Source of the DNA: Deltaproteobacteria bacterium
Lineage (GTDB): Bacteria > Desulfobacterota > Desulfobacteria > Desulfobacterales > Desulfosarcinaceae
Direction: 5' to 3'
Assembly (NCBI GenBank): GCA_021824175.1
Contig: JAKALP010000033.1
Span: forward strand, 1 to 64,000
DNA: 64,000 bases
In this document: piece by piece, positions 62,858-64,000 of the stretch
How positions within the stretch are numbered: position 1 is the stretch's first letter
How the letters are laid out: the number at the start of each line of letters is the position of its first letter
The notes under the pieces: generated by a model
Told to the model about the DNA's origin: nothing
Database searches by the model: none
The model's input: only the letters and a program-made list of their open reading frames with translations
Made by a program: the position numbers and the translations under genes

Positions 62858-64000
62858 CTAATGTTCGCTTTCAGGATGGAACACGTCCACATCCTTGAGA
62901 TCATCGCCCAGGTAGGCGCGCTCGTTGGGGCCCAGAATGCCTAGGGAGAGGCACAGCAGGGTCCACAGGTGCACGGTTTGCCAGGCATGGTGGCGCACTT
63001 CGCTCAGGTCGTGAACTTGAGCATGGCAGTTGTGGCAAGGGGTGATGCAGTACTGGGCGCCGGTGGCCAGGATCTGGTTGGCCTTCATTTCGCCGTACTT
63101 GCGGCGCTGCTCGGTAAAGCCTGATTGCAGATACCCGCCGCCGCCGCCGCAGCAGAAGTTGTTGGAGCGGTTGGGGTACATGTCGATGAAGTTTTCTTCA
63201 CCCACCACGGCTTTCACTACATAGCGCAGGTCCTCGGCGACCGGATCACCAAAGCTTTTACGCACCAACTGGCAGGGATCCTGAACCGTGAATTTGATTT
63301 TGCGCTCCTTGTTCCACTCGGAGCTGGGCTTGAGTTTGCCCTCGCGAATCCACTGGGCATAGAGTTGAATGATGCTTTTGATTTCGAAGTTGTAGGGAAT
63401 CTTGAACTTTTGCAGTCCGAACCGGACCGCGAAGAGTTCGTGCCCTCACTCCGTGTTGAGCCACACTTTGCAGCCCAAATCTTCTACGGCCTTGACCTTG
63501 GTGCGGACGATCTTCTCCCAGTTCTCGTCATCGGCCATAAACAGGCAGTAGTTTTCCGCGGCCCACCCTTTGCTGCCGTAGGTCCAGTCGGCGCCGGCCA
63601 GGTTCAGGATCTTCCACAGGGGCACCATTTCATCGGGCTCGGTCACGGGTTCGCGAGAGTTCTGATTCAGGAAGTAGTAAGCACCTTCCCTGTTCACATC
63701 CGCGGTCATTTCGGCGAATTCGGGCTGGGCCTCCTGATATTCGCCCAACACATCTTCCACCACGAACTGGAAATCTTCTTCCGTGGCGCCCATGGCGCTG
63801 CAGGTATCGTTGCGCAGAGCCATGTCGCAGGAGCCCAAAATGCCCTTGGGTCGCTTATCTCTGGGCCAGGTTTGCCGCGCGTAGAACACCAGTTGCGGAA
63901 TGTTGATTTTCATGGGGCAGACATAGACGCAGCGGGTGCACATGCTGCACATCCAGACCCAGGGGGTCGTGGTGATCTCCTCGTCCATTCCCAGGGCTGC
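62858..64000 (-). CDS. Heterodisulfide-reductase-like Fe-S protein, selenocysteine-containing (partial)
   Basis: At least 380 residues, cut by the window edge at its 5' side. A [4Fe-4S] motif CSMCTRCVYVCPMKINIPQ is near the visible start. The C-terminal CCG domain is complete: VQDPCQLVRKSFGDPVAEDL, NNFCCGGGGGYLQSG, CITPCHNCHAQV. Between them a UGA at 63448-63446 stands in LNTE-U-GHELFAVRFGLQKFKIPY, where relatives have Cys before GH, and the frame runs on for about 60 codons into the CCG domain. A stem CGAAC/GTTCG (63436-63440 with 63418-63422) with GGT in its loop could be the SECIS. Such proteins link low-potential Fe-S electrons with thiol or quinone redox in sulfate reducers. Confidence 0.85.

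Overview
The window looks like a chromosome segment of an anaerobic, sulfate-reducing-type member of the Desulfobacterota (Desulfobacterales-like). The evidence is a selenocysteine formate dehydrogenase (43444-46209), a second selenocysteine gene for a heterodisulfide-reductase-like Fe-S protein (62858 to the right edge), a type I-G CRISPR system of the Geobacter GSU0051-GSU0058 kind, and the gene order of the rib/nrdR/glyA/rpiB and fab/rpmF blocks. The assignment rests on gene content only.

Layout. 1-1620: two type II toxin-antitoxin modules (HigBA and TumE/TumA) with palindromic operators. 1800-2820: a PDZ remnant and a metallo-hydrolase. 2841-10500: a leftward housekeeping block, rpiB-glyA-dCMP deaminase-nrdR-ribD-ribE-ribBA-ribH-nusB, with several hairpin repeats. 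10877-20563: an accessory block holding an AraC/GyrI regulator, an acetoacetate decarboxylase/acyl-CoA dehydrogenase/SDR set, a type III restriction locus whose methylase is broken, and a DUF4143 ATPase. 20724-24991: rpmF, an acyl-CoA dehydrogenase, fabG, acpP and fabF. In related bacteria I expect fabF beside rpiB, so the accessory block probably split one ancestral cluster. 25403-26986: gltX and tRNA-Gln. 27073-35697: a very large membrane protein with a stand-alone LdtD/YcbB scaffold protein, an Hsp20, and a hybrid kinase with a REC-HDOD partner. 35935-43380: a degenerate MobA-like protein, an RlmI-like methylase, murJ, a DUF362 deletion relic, a STAS-like protein and a znuABC zinc importer. 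43444-46209: the selenoprotein formate dehydrogenase.

47416-61305 is the most interesting region. It reads WYL regulator, Tat-signal HIRAN protein, Cas3 fused to Csb3/Cas8, Csb1 (Cas7), Csb2 (Cas5-Cas6), a MESH1/SpoT-like HD alarmone hydrolase, an ORF6N protein, Cas4-Cas1, Cas2, a leader with a promoter-like sequence, and an array of 33 repeats of 37 bp with 32 spacers. Two decayed repeats lie further downstream between diverged GC-rich direct repeats. The Cas3-Csb3 fusion puts the recruited nuclease-helicase and the large Cascade subunit on one chain. The alarmone hydrolase and ORF6N genes sit in the same tight gene run as the interference and adaptation genes.

62085-62704 is a VapBC module. 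The last gene is cut by the window edge.
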